Assembly: GCA_964203275.1 (NCBI GenBank)
Contig: CAXNMF010000016.1
Location: 42,313 to 106,312 of the forward strand
Reading direction: 5' to 3'
DNA length: 64,000 nt
Origin: Ga0077527 sp945862135
GTDB lineage: Bacteria; Pseudomonadota; Gammaproteobacteria; Burkholderiales; SG8-41
The translations under genes were made by a program, and so were the position numbers. This document shows positions 25,006 to 32,711 of this stretch, piece after piece. The first letter of the stretch is position 1, and each line of letters begins with the position of its first letter. Under the pieces are notes generated by a model. It was not told where the DNA came from. It worked only from the letters and a program-made list of their open reading frames with translations, and made no database searches.

Positions 25006-26301
25006 TTAGTGTTTGGCGTCGGCCGGAATGGTCGGCAGCGGGCCGGTGGCGAGGTTGTGCAGATGGCGTTTGCGCACCAGCATCATCGACAGCGATACGA
25101 ACAGGCCGAACATGGTGATGACCCAGTAAATCGACAGGTCGATTTTGATCAGCAACGCGTAAAGTCCGAGCATCGCCAGAATCGAAAGGTTCTCGTTGAA
25201 GTTCTGCACGGCGATGGAGTGGCCTGCCCCCATCAGGATGTGGCCGCGATGCTGCAGCAATGCGTTCATCGGCACCACAAAGAATCCGGCAAGACCGCCG
25301 ATGATGATCAGCAGTGGAATGGCGACGGTAATCGAACTGACGAAGTTCATGGCGATGACGATCAGCCCCATCGCGATGCCGACGGGCACGACGTTGACGG
25401 CGCGGTTCAGCGGTACAACCTTGGCCGCAATGACGGAACCCACGGCGATGCCGACGGCGCAGATGCCCTGCAGCATGGTGGCTTTAGACAGCGAGTAGCC
25501 CAATGCGACTTCAGCCCATTTCAGCACGATGAATTGCAGCGTTGCGCCGGCGCCCCAGAACAGTGTGGTGGTCGCCAGCGAGATTTGGCCGAGCTTGTCG
25601 GTCCACAGCAGCTTTACGCAGTGCGCGAATTCGCGCACCAGGTAAATCGGGTTCTTGTTTGGCGCCCGGTGATCGACGCCGGTATTGGGAATGTAAAGGT
25701 TGAAGATCGCAGCTACGCCGTAGAAAAGCATGATGACGGCGATGGCGGCTTCCGCGGGCGAATCCACGCCGGTGTCGATGTGCGGCAGGTCGATGGACAG
25801 CAGCTTGCCGGACACCGTTGCGCTGATCAGTACGCCGCCCAGCAATGTCCCGAGGATGATCGAACTGACGGTCAGGCCTTCGATCCAGCCATTGGCGACC
25901 ACCAGTTTATGGTGCGGCAGGTATTCGGTGAGGATGCCGTATTTGGCCGGGGAGTAAGCCGCAGCCCCCACGCCGACCACGGTATAGGCCAGCAGGATGG
26001 GCAGATAGTCAGGCGCGCCGGGAATCTCCCAGAGCTCATGGAAGAACATCAACAGGCAGCCGACGACCTTGATGGTATTGGTGATGAACATCACCCGGCC
26101 CTTGGGCATCGAATCGGCGAAGGCGCCGACGAAAGCCGCGAACAGCACATACGACACTGTGAAAAAGAATTTCAGCAGCGGAGTCATCCATGCCGGCGAT
26201 TCCATATGCATCAGCAGCGCAATGGCGGCCACCAGCAGGGCGTTGTCAGCCAGCGACGAGAAAAACTGCGCCGCCATGATGATGTAAAAACCGAAGGGCA
26301 T
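25006..26301 (-). CDS. lplT: Lysophospholipid transporter LplT
   Basis: A 431-residue major-facilitator protein with about 12 transmembrane helices. The start IIMAAQFFSSLADNALLVAAIAL and later VGAFADSMPKGRVMFITN and AAAYSPAKYGILTEYLP match LplT, which flips lyso-phosphatidylethanolamine into the cytoplasm for re-acylation. In E. coli it is paired with Aas. No acyltransferase neighbour is present here. The lplT / alr / radA neighbourhood is common in betaproteobacteria, as I recall. The start at 26301 is at the first Met before helix 1. Confidence 0.9.
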   Translation of the reverse strand: MPFGFYIIMAAQFFSSLADNALLVAAIALLMHMESPAWMTPLLKFFFTVSYVLFAAFVGAFADSMPKGRVMFITNTIKVVGCLLMFFHELWEIPGAPDYLPILLAYTVVGVGAAAYSPAKYGILTEYLPHHKLVVANGWIEGLTVSSIILGTLLGGVLISATVSGKLLSIDLPHIDTGVDSPAEAAIAVIMLFYGVAAIFNLYIPNTGVDHRAPNKNPIYLVREFAHCVKLLWTDKLGQISLATTTLFWGAGATLQFIVLKWAEVALGYSLSKATMLQGICAVGIAVGSVIAAKVVPLNRAVNVVPVGIAMGLIVIAMNFVSSITVAIPLLIIIGGLAGFFVVPMNALLQHRGHILMGAGHSIAVQNFNENLSILAMLGLYALLIKIDLSIYWVITMFGLFVSLSMMLVRKRHLHNLATGPLPTIPADAKH

Positions 26302-26579
26302 GAATCAGAAGCGCGGTGGTCCGTCTGGGTGGTGTCGGGGGCTGTGCCGGTTAGTTACTGTATCTGCGCACGGTATTGGGGTTCGGTAGTCTTTGTGCTT
26401 CGCCAGGCAGCCGCGTTGAAAGGCCGGTTTTTATGGCGGACGATACAGAGACCGCGGCTTTATACCACAGTTCCGCTGCGGCTATTGTGGCTGTGCCCGG
26501 GACAGGCAGGCAAGGCAGCAGTTTCCGGTTGTGAATGATTCCTGGATCGGCTTTTTCGGGGGCGCACTAACAGGTAGTA

Positions 26580-26597
26580 TCGGTGTTTAGACACCGA
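26580..26597. promoter_or_regulatory. Inverted repeat upstream of LysR gene
   Basis: TCGGTGT and ACACCGA arms around a 4-nt centre form a perfect 18-bp dyad about 25 bp before the LysR start. It lies in the 320-bp gap between lplT and the divergent LysR gene. Otherwise this gap (26302-26621) shows no ORF or RNA. It could be a LysR autoregulatory site or an mRNA hairpin near the start codon. Confidence 0.4.
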
Positions 26598-26621
26598 CCC
26601 TGCCGACCCCCGCATCCGCTC

Positions 26622-27530
26622 ATGGCCGACCGCCGCCTTCAGGTTTTTCACGCCGTTGCCCGCCAGCTGTCGTTTACCAAGGCGGCCGAACAGCTGTTTA
26701 TGACACAGCCTGCCGTCACCTTCCAGATCAAGCAGCTGGAAGAACACCTCAACACGCGGCTGTTCGAACGAAACCATGGCCGCATTTCGCTGACGCCGGC
26801 GGGCGAACTGGTGTTTGGTTATGCGGAAAAAATCCTGACGCTGTCGGAGGAACTGGAAACCCGGGTGGGCGAGCTGACCGGGGCCATCAGCGGCCCCTTC
26901 CTGCTGGGGGCCAGTACAACGGTGGCCGAGTTCTATCTGCCGCAGATTCTGGGCGAGTTCAAGGCGCTGCATCCCCATGTCCAGGCGCACATGACCGTCG
27001 CCAACTCCGAAATCATCGCCACCCGCGTGGCCGAACATGCGCTGGACCTCGGGCTGATCGAATCGCCGGCGCAGTTGAACGGCGTCAATACCGAAGTCAT
27101 CTGCGAGGATGTGCTGGTGCTGATCTGCAGCCCGAAACACAAACTCGCAAAAGCATCCAGTGTGTCCGCGGCCGATGTCGCCGGCGAGCCCTTTGTCAGC
27201 CGCGAATCCGGTTCAGGCACCCGTGAAGTGGTAGACCAGTACTTCCTCCAGAACAAAATTTCGCCTGACGCGATCAATGTGGTCATGGAACTTGGCAGTC
27301 CGGAATCGATCAAGGGTGTGGTCGAGACCGGACTTGGCGTATCCATACTGTCCCGCGCCACGGTTTCGAAGGAACTGAAGCTCGGGGTACTCGTCGCGGT
27401 GCCCCTGGATCCGCCGTTGATCCGTGCGCTGTCGGTGGTGACGCCGCATGGCAAATTCCGTTCACGCCTGCTGACCACGTTTGTCGAGTTCGCGATGCTG
27501 CGCATGAAGGAAATGGCGGCCGCGCGATGA
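26622..27530 (+). CDS. LysR-family transcriptional regulator
   Basis: A 302-residue LysR regulator. The N-terminal winged helix-turn-helix (residues 1-60) has QLSFTKAAEQLFMTQPAVTF and FERNHGRISLTPAGE. The effector domain (about 90-295) is of the periplasmic-binding-protein type, CysB/CbbR-like in its pattern LLGASTTVAEFYLPQIL. The start is the ATG at 26622, at the head of the helix-turn-helix. It is divergent from lplT but faces alr and radA, so its target is uncertain. The nearest possible structural targets are the small downstream gene and lplT. Confidence 0.9.
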   Translation: MADRRLQVFHAVARQLSFTKAAEQLFMTQPAVTFQIKQLEEHLNTRLFERNHGRISLTPAGELVFGYAEKILTLSEELETRVGELTGAISGPFLLGASTTVAEFYLPQILGEFKALHPHVQAHMTVANSEIIATRVAEHALDLGLIESPAQLNGVNTEVICEDVLVLICSPKHKLAKASSVSAADVAGEPFVSRESGSGTREVVDQYFLQNKISPDAINVVMELGSPESIKGVVETGLGVSILSRATVSKELKLGVLVAVPLDPPLIRALSVVTPHGKFRSRLLTTFVEFAMLRMKEMAAAR

Positions 27531-27561
27531 CGCGGGCTGCCGCGATGTGCTGAACACAGAC

Positions 27562-27942
27562 ATGCCAACCACCGATCACGATGAAATGCGCCTGCTGGCG
27601 GTGTTCCGGGCGCTGGCGGCATCCGACCGGCATGCGCTGCAGGTTTATGCCGAGTTTCTATCAGTGCGCAATGGAGCCGACGGGGTCGCTGCGGCCAATG
27701 CCAAGCCGCAACCGAAGTCGCGGCCCGATGGCGAATCGGTGGTGATGGCCATCCGGCGGCTGACGCGAACCTATCCGATGCTCGATCGCCGCAAGCTGAT
27801 GGGGCACACCTCGCAGTTGATGGCGGAGCACGCTTTGCAGGGCCGCGCCGTGGCTGAGGTGATTGAAGAACTGGAGCTGCTGTTCGCGCGCCACTATCAC
27901 GATAATGTCAGGCATGAAGATAAGCTCAGGCATGAATCCTGA
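27562..27942 (+). CDS. Hypothetical helical protein upstream of alr
   Basis: A 126-residue soluble protein (ATG 27562; GTG 27547 is an alternative start). It is mainly helical, with LLAVFRALAASDRHALQVYAEFL, then a Pro/Lys-rich loop, then VVMAIRRLTRTYPMLDRRKLMGHTSQLMAEHALQGR. No family is recognised. It begins 31 bp after the LysR stop and ends 18 bp before alr, so it is likely co-transcribed with alr. Confidence 0.68.
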   Translation: MPTTDHDEMRLLAVFRALAASDRHALQVYAEFLSVRNGADGVAAANAKPQPKSRPDGESVVMAIRRLTRTYPMLDRRKLMGHTSQLMAEHALQGRAVAEVIEELELLFARHYHDNVRHEDKLRHES

Positions 27943-27960
27943 TGATCACGACTGGATGAC

Positions 27961-29031
27961 ATGCCGCGACCGATAACCGCCACCATCAATCTTGCCGCGC
28001 TGGCGCATAACCTCGGTGTCGCGCGCGCACATGCGCCGCACGCCAAGGTGTTTGCGGTGATCAAGGCCAATGCCTATGGCCACGGCCTGCTGCGCGCTGC
28101 GGGCGCATTGCGTGCCGCCGATGGTTTTGCAGTCGTCGAATTTGAAGCGGCGCTGCAGTTGCGCGCCGCAGGCTACGCGCAACGTATTGTTTTATTGGAA
28201 GGATTTTTTGATCGTCGTGAACTCGCCGAAGGCGCCGCCCGTCGCCTGTCGACGGTCGTGCACTGCGAAGAGCAATTGCGCCTGCTCGATGGTCTGCCGG
28301 CGGGCGCGCGACTGGACGTGTTGCTCAAGGTGAACAGCGGCATGAACCGGCTCGGATTCGTGCCCGATGCCGTCGCTGCGGTGCATGCGCGGTTGCAGGA
28401 CCATCCCGCTGTCGGCAAGGTGACGCTGATGACCCATTTCGCGGATGCCGACGGTGCTCGTGGCGTCGACTGGCAGCTGGCGACGTTCGAAAGTGCAGTG
28501 GCAGGCATTGCCGCACCGCGCAGTCTCGCAAACTCGGCAGCGACGCTGCGTTATCCGGCGACGCATTTTGACTGGGTGCGCCCCGGCATCATGCTTTATG
28601 GTTCATCGCCTTTTGCCGAGCAGAGCGCTGCGGCGCTGGGACTGCAGCCGGTGATGACGCTGGCCTCGGAAATCATCAGCGTGTGCGATCTGCAGGCCGG
28701 CGACACCGTCGGATACGGCGGAATGTTCCGCGCTGACAAACCGATGCGCATCGGTGTGGTGGCCTGCGGTTATGCCGATGGTTATCCGCGCCATGCGCCC
28801 AACGGTACCCCGGTCAGGGTGGGTGATAGACTCACCGGCACTGTGGGCCGGGTGTCGATGGACATGCTTTGCGTGGATATCACCGACCTGCCGGAAGCGA
28901 ATGTGGGCACGCGCGCCGTGTTGTGGGGTGAGGGCAATCCGGTGGACGATGTCGCGCAAGCGGCGGGCACGGTCAGCTACGAGTTGATGTGTGCATTGAC
29001 GGCAAGAGTGCCGGTCATCGAACAGGATTGA
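27961..29031 (+). CDS. alr: Alanine racemase
   Basis: A 356-residue PLP-dependent racemase that makes D-alanine for peptidoglycan. The PLP-lysine motif FAVIKANAYGHGL is at about residues 31-43, GMNRLGF in the barrel, WVRPGIMLYG at the end of the barrel, and GYGGMFRA with the catalytic Tyr in the C-terminal beta domain. The length and domain order are normal for Alr. It sits between a small helical orphan and an arylformamidase-like hydrolase, all on the plus strand. Nothing suggests a catabolic DadX role. Confidence 0.95.
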   Translation: MPRPITATINLAALAHNLGVARAHAPHAKVFAVIKANAYGHGLLRAAGALRAADGFAVVEFEAALQLRAAGYAQRIVLLEGFFDRRELAEGAARRLSTVVHCEEQLRLLDGLPAGARLDVLLKVNSGMNRLGFVPDAVAAVHARLQDHPAVGKVTLMTHFADADGARGVDWQLATFESAVAGIAAPRSLANSAATLRYPATHFDWVRPGIMLYGSSPFAEQSAAALGLQPVMTLASEIISVCDLQAGDTVGYGGMFRADKPMRIGVVACGYADGYPRHAPNGTPVRVGDRLTGTVGRVSMDMLCVDITDLPEANVGTRAVLWGEGNPVDDVAQAAGTVSYELMCALTARVPVIEQD

Positions 29032-29068
29032 AGCGGCGTTAAAACAACAAAGCAAGGGGAGGGCAGCC

Positions 29069-29923
29069 ATGCCGTGGCGTGACTGGCAGGACGATATCGA
29101 AAGACAATTCAACCCGCGGGCATGGGCGACCGATGTCGAAGCCCAGCATGCGCTGCGCGGCAAATTGTCCAAAGAAGCGCGTGAGCGGCTGAAGGGCGAG
29201 TTTGATGTGGCTTATGGCGATACGCCGCGGCAGGCGCTGGACATTTACCACGCAGGCAACGGTACTGCGCCCATCGTCGTTTATCTGCACGGCGGCTACT
29301 GGCGCGTCGGTGAAAAAGAAAAGCAGGCGATCCTCGCCGAACCGCTGGTGCAGTCGGGTTTCCCGGTGGTGATGCTCGGCACCGACCTCTGCCCGGCGGT
29401 GACCCTCGACACCATCGTCGAGCAGGTGATCCGCGGCGTGGTGTGGACCGCGAAAAATGCAAAACGCGTCGGCGGCGATGGCCGGCGCATTTATCTCTAT
29501 GGCCATTCCGCCGGCGCGCATCTCGCGGCGATGGGCCTCGCGGAAGACTGGACCAAGCACGGTCTGCCCGCCGACCTGATCTGCGGCTCGACCATGGTGT
29601 CCGGCATTTACGATGTCGAACCGGTGCTGCATATCAGCGTCAATGACCTGATCAAACTGACGCCGGACCGTGTCAATGCGCTGAGCCCACAGTTCCATCC
29701 GCCGCGCGAGCCGGTGCCGCTGGTGCTGGCGGCGGGTGCTGAAGAAGCGCCGGGCTGGGTCGCGCAGACCGAGGAATATGCCGAGGTGTGCAAAAAGGCG
29801 GGCTGCAAGGTCGAGTTCATCGTGGTGCCGCATGAGGGCCACTTCAGCACGATCCCGATGCAGGCCGACCCCGCACATCCGATCAACGTCGCGATGATCC
29901 GCGACCTCAATGCACTGGGCTGA
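29069..29923 (+). CDS. Alpha/beta hydrolase, arylformamidase (kynurenine formamidase)-like
   Basis: A 284-residue alpha/beta hydrolase with the oxyanion motif YLHGGYWRVG (HGGxW class), the nucleophile elbow GHSAGAHLAA (Ser in GxSxG), and a late HEGHFSTIP as the catalytic His. This set matches arylformamidase/esterase family members. No tryptophan-catabolic genes (kynA, kynU) are nearby, so the natural substrate may be a different ester or formamide. Good spacing to an AGGGGAGGG ribosome-binding site supports the start. radA follows by 15 bp. Confidence 0.85.
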   Translation: MPWRDWQDDIERQFNPRAWATDVEAQHALRGKLSKEARERLKGEFDVAYGDTPRQALDIYHAGNGTAPIVVYLHGGYWRVGEKEKQAILAEPLVQSGFPVVMLGTDLCPAVTLDTIVEQVIRGVVWTAKNAKRVGGDGRRIYLYGHSAGAHLAAMGLAEDWTKHGLPADLICGSTMVSGIYDVEPVLHISVNDLIKLTPDRVNALSPQFHPPREPVPLVLAAGAEEAPGWVAQTEEYAEVCKKAGCKVEFIVVPHEGHFSTIPMQADPAHPINVAMIRDLNALG

Positions 29924-29938
29924 GGCGGAACTCACAAC

Positions 29939-31306
29939 ATGGCCAAGGCGCGTACTGTTTATTCCTGCACCGAGTGCGGTGGCCAGTCGGTCAAATGGCA
30001 GGGCCAGTGCCCGCACTGCCAGGGCTGGAATACGCTGGTGGAGTCGGTGGCCGAAACCGCGCCGCAGTCGGCCAACCGTTTCTCGCTGATCGCCGAAACC
30101 GGCAAGCTGCAACGTCTGTCCGAAGTCGAAGCGCGCGAAGAGGCGCGCATCCCCAGCGGTATCGATGAATTTGATCGCGTGCTCGGCGGTGGCCTCGTGC
30201 GCGGAGCCGTGGTGCTGATCGGCGGCGACCCAGGCATCGGCAAATCAACCTTGCTGCTGCAGTCGCTGGCGACCATCGGCGCGACGCGCAAGGTGGTCTA
30301 TGTGTCGGGCGAGGAATCGCCGCAGCAGATCGCGCTGCGCGCAAAGCGGCTGAATGTTGACGGACAAAATGTGCAGGTCCTGCCCGAAACAAGCCTCGGC
30401 AAAATCCAGGCGGTGATCCAGGACGAAAAGCCCGAAATCGCCGTCATCGATTCGATCCAGACTTTGTATTCCGATGCGCTGACCTCGGCGCCGGGTTCGG
30501 TGGCGCAGGTACGCGAATGCGCGGCGCAGCTGACGCGTCTGGCCAAGGCCGGCGGTACGACCATCATTTTTGTCGGCCATGTCACCAAGGAAGGCACGCT
30601 GGCCGGCCCGCGCGTGCTCGAGCACATGGTCGATACCGTGCTTTATTTCGAAGGCGACACGCATTCCAGTTTCCGTCTGATCCGCGCCTTCAAGAACCGT
30701 TACGGCGCGGTTAACGAACTCGGCGTTTTTGCAATGACCGATAAGGGCCTGAAGGGCGTCGCTAATCCCTCGGCGCTGTTCCTGTCACAGCACGACACCG
30801 AAGTCGCCGGTTCCTGCGTGCTGGTGACGCAGGAGGGCACACGCCCACTGCTGGTCGAAGTGCAGGCGCTGGTTGATGAGGCGCATGCGCCAAATCCGCG
30901 GCGCTTGAGCGTCGGCCTCGAACAGAACCGTCTCGCGCTGTTGCTGGCGGTACTGCACCGCCATTCCGGCATCGCCTGTTTTGATCAGGATGTTTTCGTC
31001 AACGCGGTGGGCGGCGTACGGATCACCGAACCCGCAGCCGACCTCGCGGTGCTGATGGCGGTGGTGAGCTCACTGAAAAACAAGCCGCTGCCGAAAAAGC
31101 TGGTGGTCTTCGGTGAGGTCGGGCTGGCCGGCGAAGTGCGACCGGTGCAGCGCGGTCAGGAGCGATTGAAGGAAGCCGCCAAACTCGGCTTCACCCATGC
31201 GCTGATCCCGCATGCCAACCAGCCGCGGCAGCCGGTGTCGGGGATCAAGGTGATTGCGGTAAGGCGGATTGAGGATGCGGTGCTGCGGTTTCGCGACGGG
31301 TTCTAA
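29939..31306 (+). CDS. radA: DNA repair protein RadA (Sms)
   Basis: A 455-residue RadA: an N-terminal zinc finger CTECGGQSVKWQGQCPHC (residues about 10-28), RecA-type Walker A GGDPGIGKSTLL (about 97-108), the RadA-specific KNRYG motif (about 258), and a C-terminal Lon-like domain (about 290-455). RadA processes recombination intermediates and promotes branch migration. The length and domain order are typical. It closes the alr-arylformamidase-radA run. The AT-rich motif at 31308 begins right after its stop. Confidence 0.96.
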   Translation: MAKARTVYSCTECGGQSVKWQGQCPHCQGWNTLVESVAETAPQSANRFSLIAETGKLQRLSEVEAREEARIPSGIDEFDRVLGGGLVRGAVVLIGGDPGIGKSTLLLQSLATIGATRKVVYVSGEESPQQIALRAKRLNVDGQNVQVLPETSLGKIQAVIQDEKPEIAVIDSIQTLYSDALTSAPGSVAQVRECAAQLTRLAKAGGTTIIFVGHVTKEGTLAGPRVLEHMVDTVLYFEGDTHSSFRLIRAFKNRYGAVNELGVFAMTDKGLKGVANPSALFLSQHDTEVAGSCVLVTQEGTRPLLVEVQALVDEAHAPNPRRLSVGLEQNRLALLLAVLHRHSGIACFDQDVFVNAVGGVRITEPAADLAVLMAVVSSLKNKPLPKKLVVFGEVGLAGEVRPVQRGQERLKEAAKLGFTHALIPHANQPRQPVSGIKVIAVRRIEDAVLRFRDGF

Positions 31307-31307
31307 A

Positions 31308-31333
31308 TTATTTAATTAAATCAAATACTTATT
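31308..31333. promoter_or_regulatory. AT-rich motif, copy C (reverse orientation)
   Basis: Directly after the radA stop, the minus strand reads AAGTATTTGATTTAATTAAA, sharing the 14-mer TATTTGATTTAATT with 6146-6176 and 19845-19865. It contains the palindrome ATTTAATTAAAT. It is about 130 bp upstream of brnT. Confidence 0.45.
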
Positions 31334-31427
31334 AGTTATTCGCCGTAATTGCTTTTGTTCCCCTGAGTGAGTCCCATAGGCCGGCATGGGCAGCCTATAG
31401 CTGTTATTCGTAGTCCAGACAGTCCCA

Positions 31428-31456
31428 TTGCGACAGCTTGTTTTTGTATCTACAAT
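31428..31456 (+). promoter_or_regulatory. Probable brnT promoter, short or absent leader
   Basis: TTGCGA at 31428-31433 and TACAAT at 31451-31456 are separated by 17 bp, fitting a sigma-70 promoter. The brnT ATG at 31462 is only 5 bp after the -10 box, so transcription would start near or at the ATG. This suggests a leaderless mRNA. No ribosome-binding site lies before the ATG, which agrees. Confidence 0.45.
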
Positions 31457-31461
31457 AACTT

Positions 31462-31737
31462 ATGGCAGTCACCTTCGATCCCAAGAAGCGCGCGGCTACC
31501 TTTGCTGAACGTGGTCTCGATTTCAAGGATGCCACACTGGTGTTCGCCGGCACGACTTTTGAAGTCGAGGACCAACGCAGGAATTACGGCGAAACCCGCA
31601 TCATCTGCTTCGGTGTGCTGCGTGGACGGATTGTTGTTGTCGGCTATACACCGCGTGGCGCGGATCGCCACGTTTTCAGCATGAGGAAAGCAAATGACCG
31701 CGAAAAAGCGCGTATCGCGAGGCTCCTTGGGCTCTGA
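31462..31737 (+). CDS. brnT: BrnT-family ribonuclease toxin
   Basis: A 91-residue BrnT-type toxin (PF04365, RelE-like fold, cleaves RNA). It shows FDPKKRAATFAERGLDFKDA at the start, then ETRIICFGVLRGRIVVVGYTPRG and the C-terminal HVFSMRKANDREKARI, with the basic residues used for catalysis in this family. It overlaps the antitoxin gene by 44 bp, a normal arrangement in which toxin precedes antitoxin. The pair is likely autoregulated by BrnA. Confidence 0.9.
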   Translation: MAVTFDPKKRAATFAERGLDFKDATLVFAGTTFEVEDQRRNYGETRIICFGVLRGRIVVVGYTPRGADRHVFSMRKANDREKARIARLLGL

Positions 31738-31975
31738 CCTGAAGCGCGTGGATGCCCATGTCATCCAGAAGCAGGAGTATGACGAACTGCCGGAACTGAC
31801 GGACGATATGCTCGCCCGGGGCAGGGTCAACAAGGGCGGTCGTCCCCGCTCTGAAAATCCAAGAAAGCTCATCTCGATTCGTTTGCCCGAGAGCGTCATT
31901 GAGCGCTGGCGTGCGACAGGACCGGGCTGGCAGACGCGCATGGCGGACCGATTGGCCAAGGCGCAGCCTAAGTGA
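31694..31975 (+). CDS. brnA: BrnA-family antitoxin
   Basis: A 93-residue BrnA (PF14384) that neutralises BrnT and represses the operon through a ribbon-helix-helix-type C-terminus (LISIRLPESVIERWRATGPGWQTRM). The N-terminal part (DELPELTDDMLARGRVNKGGRPR) is the usual toxin-binding and linker segment. It starts inside brnT, so the two are translated from one mRNA in overlapping frames. Confidence 0.9.
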   Translation: MTAKKRVSRGSLGSDLKRVDAHVIQKQEYDELPELTDDMLARGRVNKGGRPRSENPRKLISIRLPESVIERWRATGPGWQTRMADRLAKAQPK

Positions 31976-32015
31976 AATGAAATCGACTCCGGTACCTTTC
32001 GGGAGGCATCACTGA

Positions 32016-32543
32016 ATGCGTTACCAAGACTTTATAGGTGAACTTCGATCTGCGATTGCTGCAGGGGATGCGCTGTCTCAGCGCCACGCATCTCACCAAG
32101 ATACGGAGTTCCGTGCTTGGCGGCATCAAGTGCAAAGCCTTGTCGACGAAGCGCAACATCTTAATTATCGCGTACCGGGAAAATTCAAGTCGCACACTCG
32201 CAGCTACATGGCGATGTGGAGTGGGGCTTCTGCGGCGGACAATTTCAGCGCCTTTCAAAAGGATCTGGGAGACTCCCTTATCGAGCTTCGCTTTATTGTC
32301 GAAAATTTTGAAAAATACGGCGAGCCGATGCGAACCCAGCTTGTGAAGGCTCCAGCGGAGGCCAAATCTCCTGCGGTTCCAGAACGCGTGACCCTCGCCT
32401 GGCTCGTGAAGCACGTTTCAGTTTCATTCTGGGCAAAGACAATCGGTTTTGGGGTGGGGATTCTTCTGTTGGGCGCCGCTATCGGGCGAACGGCTTGGCT
32501 CTCAGAGTTGATTGGTTGGTTCAAGGCTAACTGGCCATTCTAA
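32016..32543 (+). CDS. Membrane-anchored orphan protein
   Basis: A 175-residue protein. Residues 1-120 are soluble and helical (FIGELRSAIAAGDALSQRH, FQKDLGDSLIELRFIVENFEKYGE). A single transmembrane helix is near the C-terminus (IGFGVGILLLGAAIGRTAWL, about 143-162), with a short tail. A tail-anchored layout of this kind is seen in small accessory proteins, including some linked to defence, but no family is recognised. GGGAGG precedes the ATG. Codon use looks less GC-rich than the neighbours, in line with an acquired segment. Confidence 0.62.
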   Translation: MRYQDFIGELRSAIAAGDALSQRHASHQDTEFRAWRHQVQSLVDEAQHLNYRVPGKFKSHTRSYMAMWSGASAADNFSAFQKDLGDSLIELRFIVENFEKYGEPMRTQLVKAPAEAKSPAVPERVTLAWLVKHVSVSFWAKTIGFGVGILLLGAAIGRTAWLSELIGWFKANWPF

Positions 32544-32594
32544 TCAGGCAATGTCTAACACTTCGCTGGAGCGTACGCGAAGGGAATAAAGCGC

Positions 32595-32640
32595 AGTAGG
32601 GCGTAATAACCAACGAGCATTGCGCCGTATGCAATAAATA
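32595..32640. repeat. REP-like element, half copy 1
   Basis: GTAGGGCGTAATAACC at about 32596 is followed by GCATTGCGCCGTATGC. It matches the first half of the elements at 34629 and 36826. The paired second half is absent here. It lies between the membrane orphan and the decayed amidohydrolase. Confidence 0.7.
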
Positions 32641-32711
32641 TGAAATGTGGTCAGAACAACATTCTCAAGACTTACACAGTCTGACCGTGACAAAACACCA
32701 AGGGAGAAACG

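Noticed and set aside
24976..26538. 520-codon open frame on the plus strand
   Set aside because: It is antisense to lplT, rich in His, Asp and Gln, and without family marks. The lplT reading is clearly the real gene.
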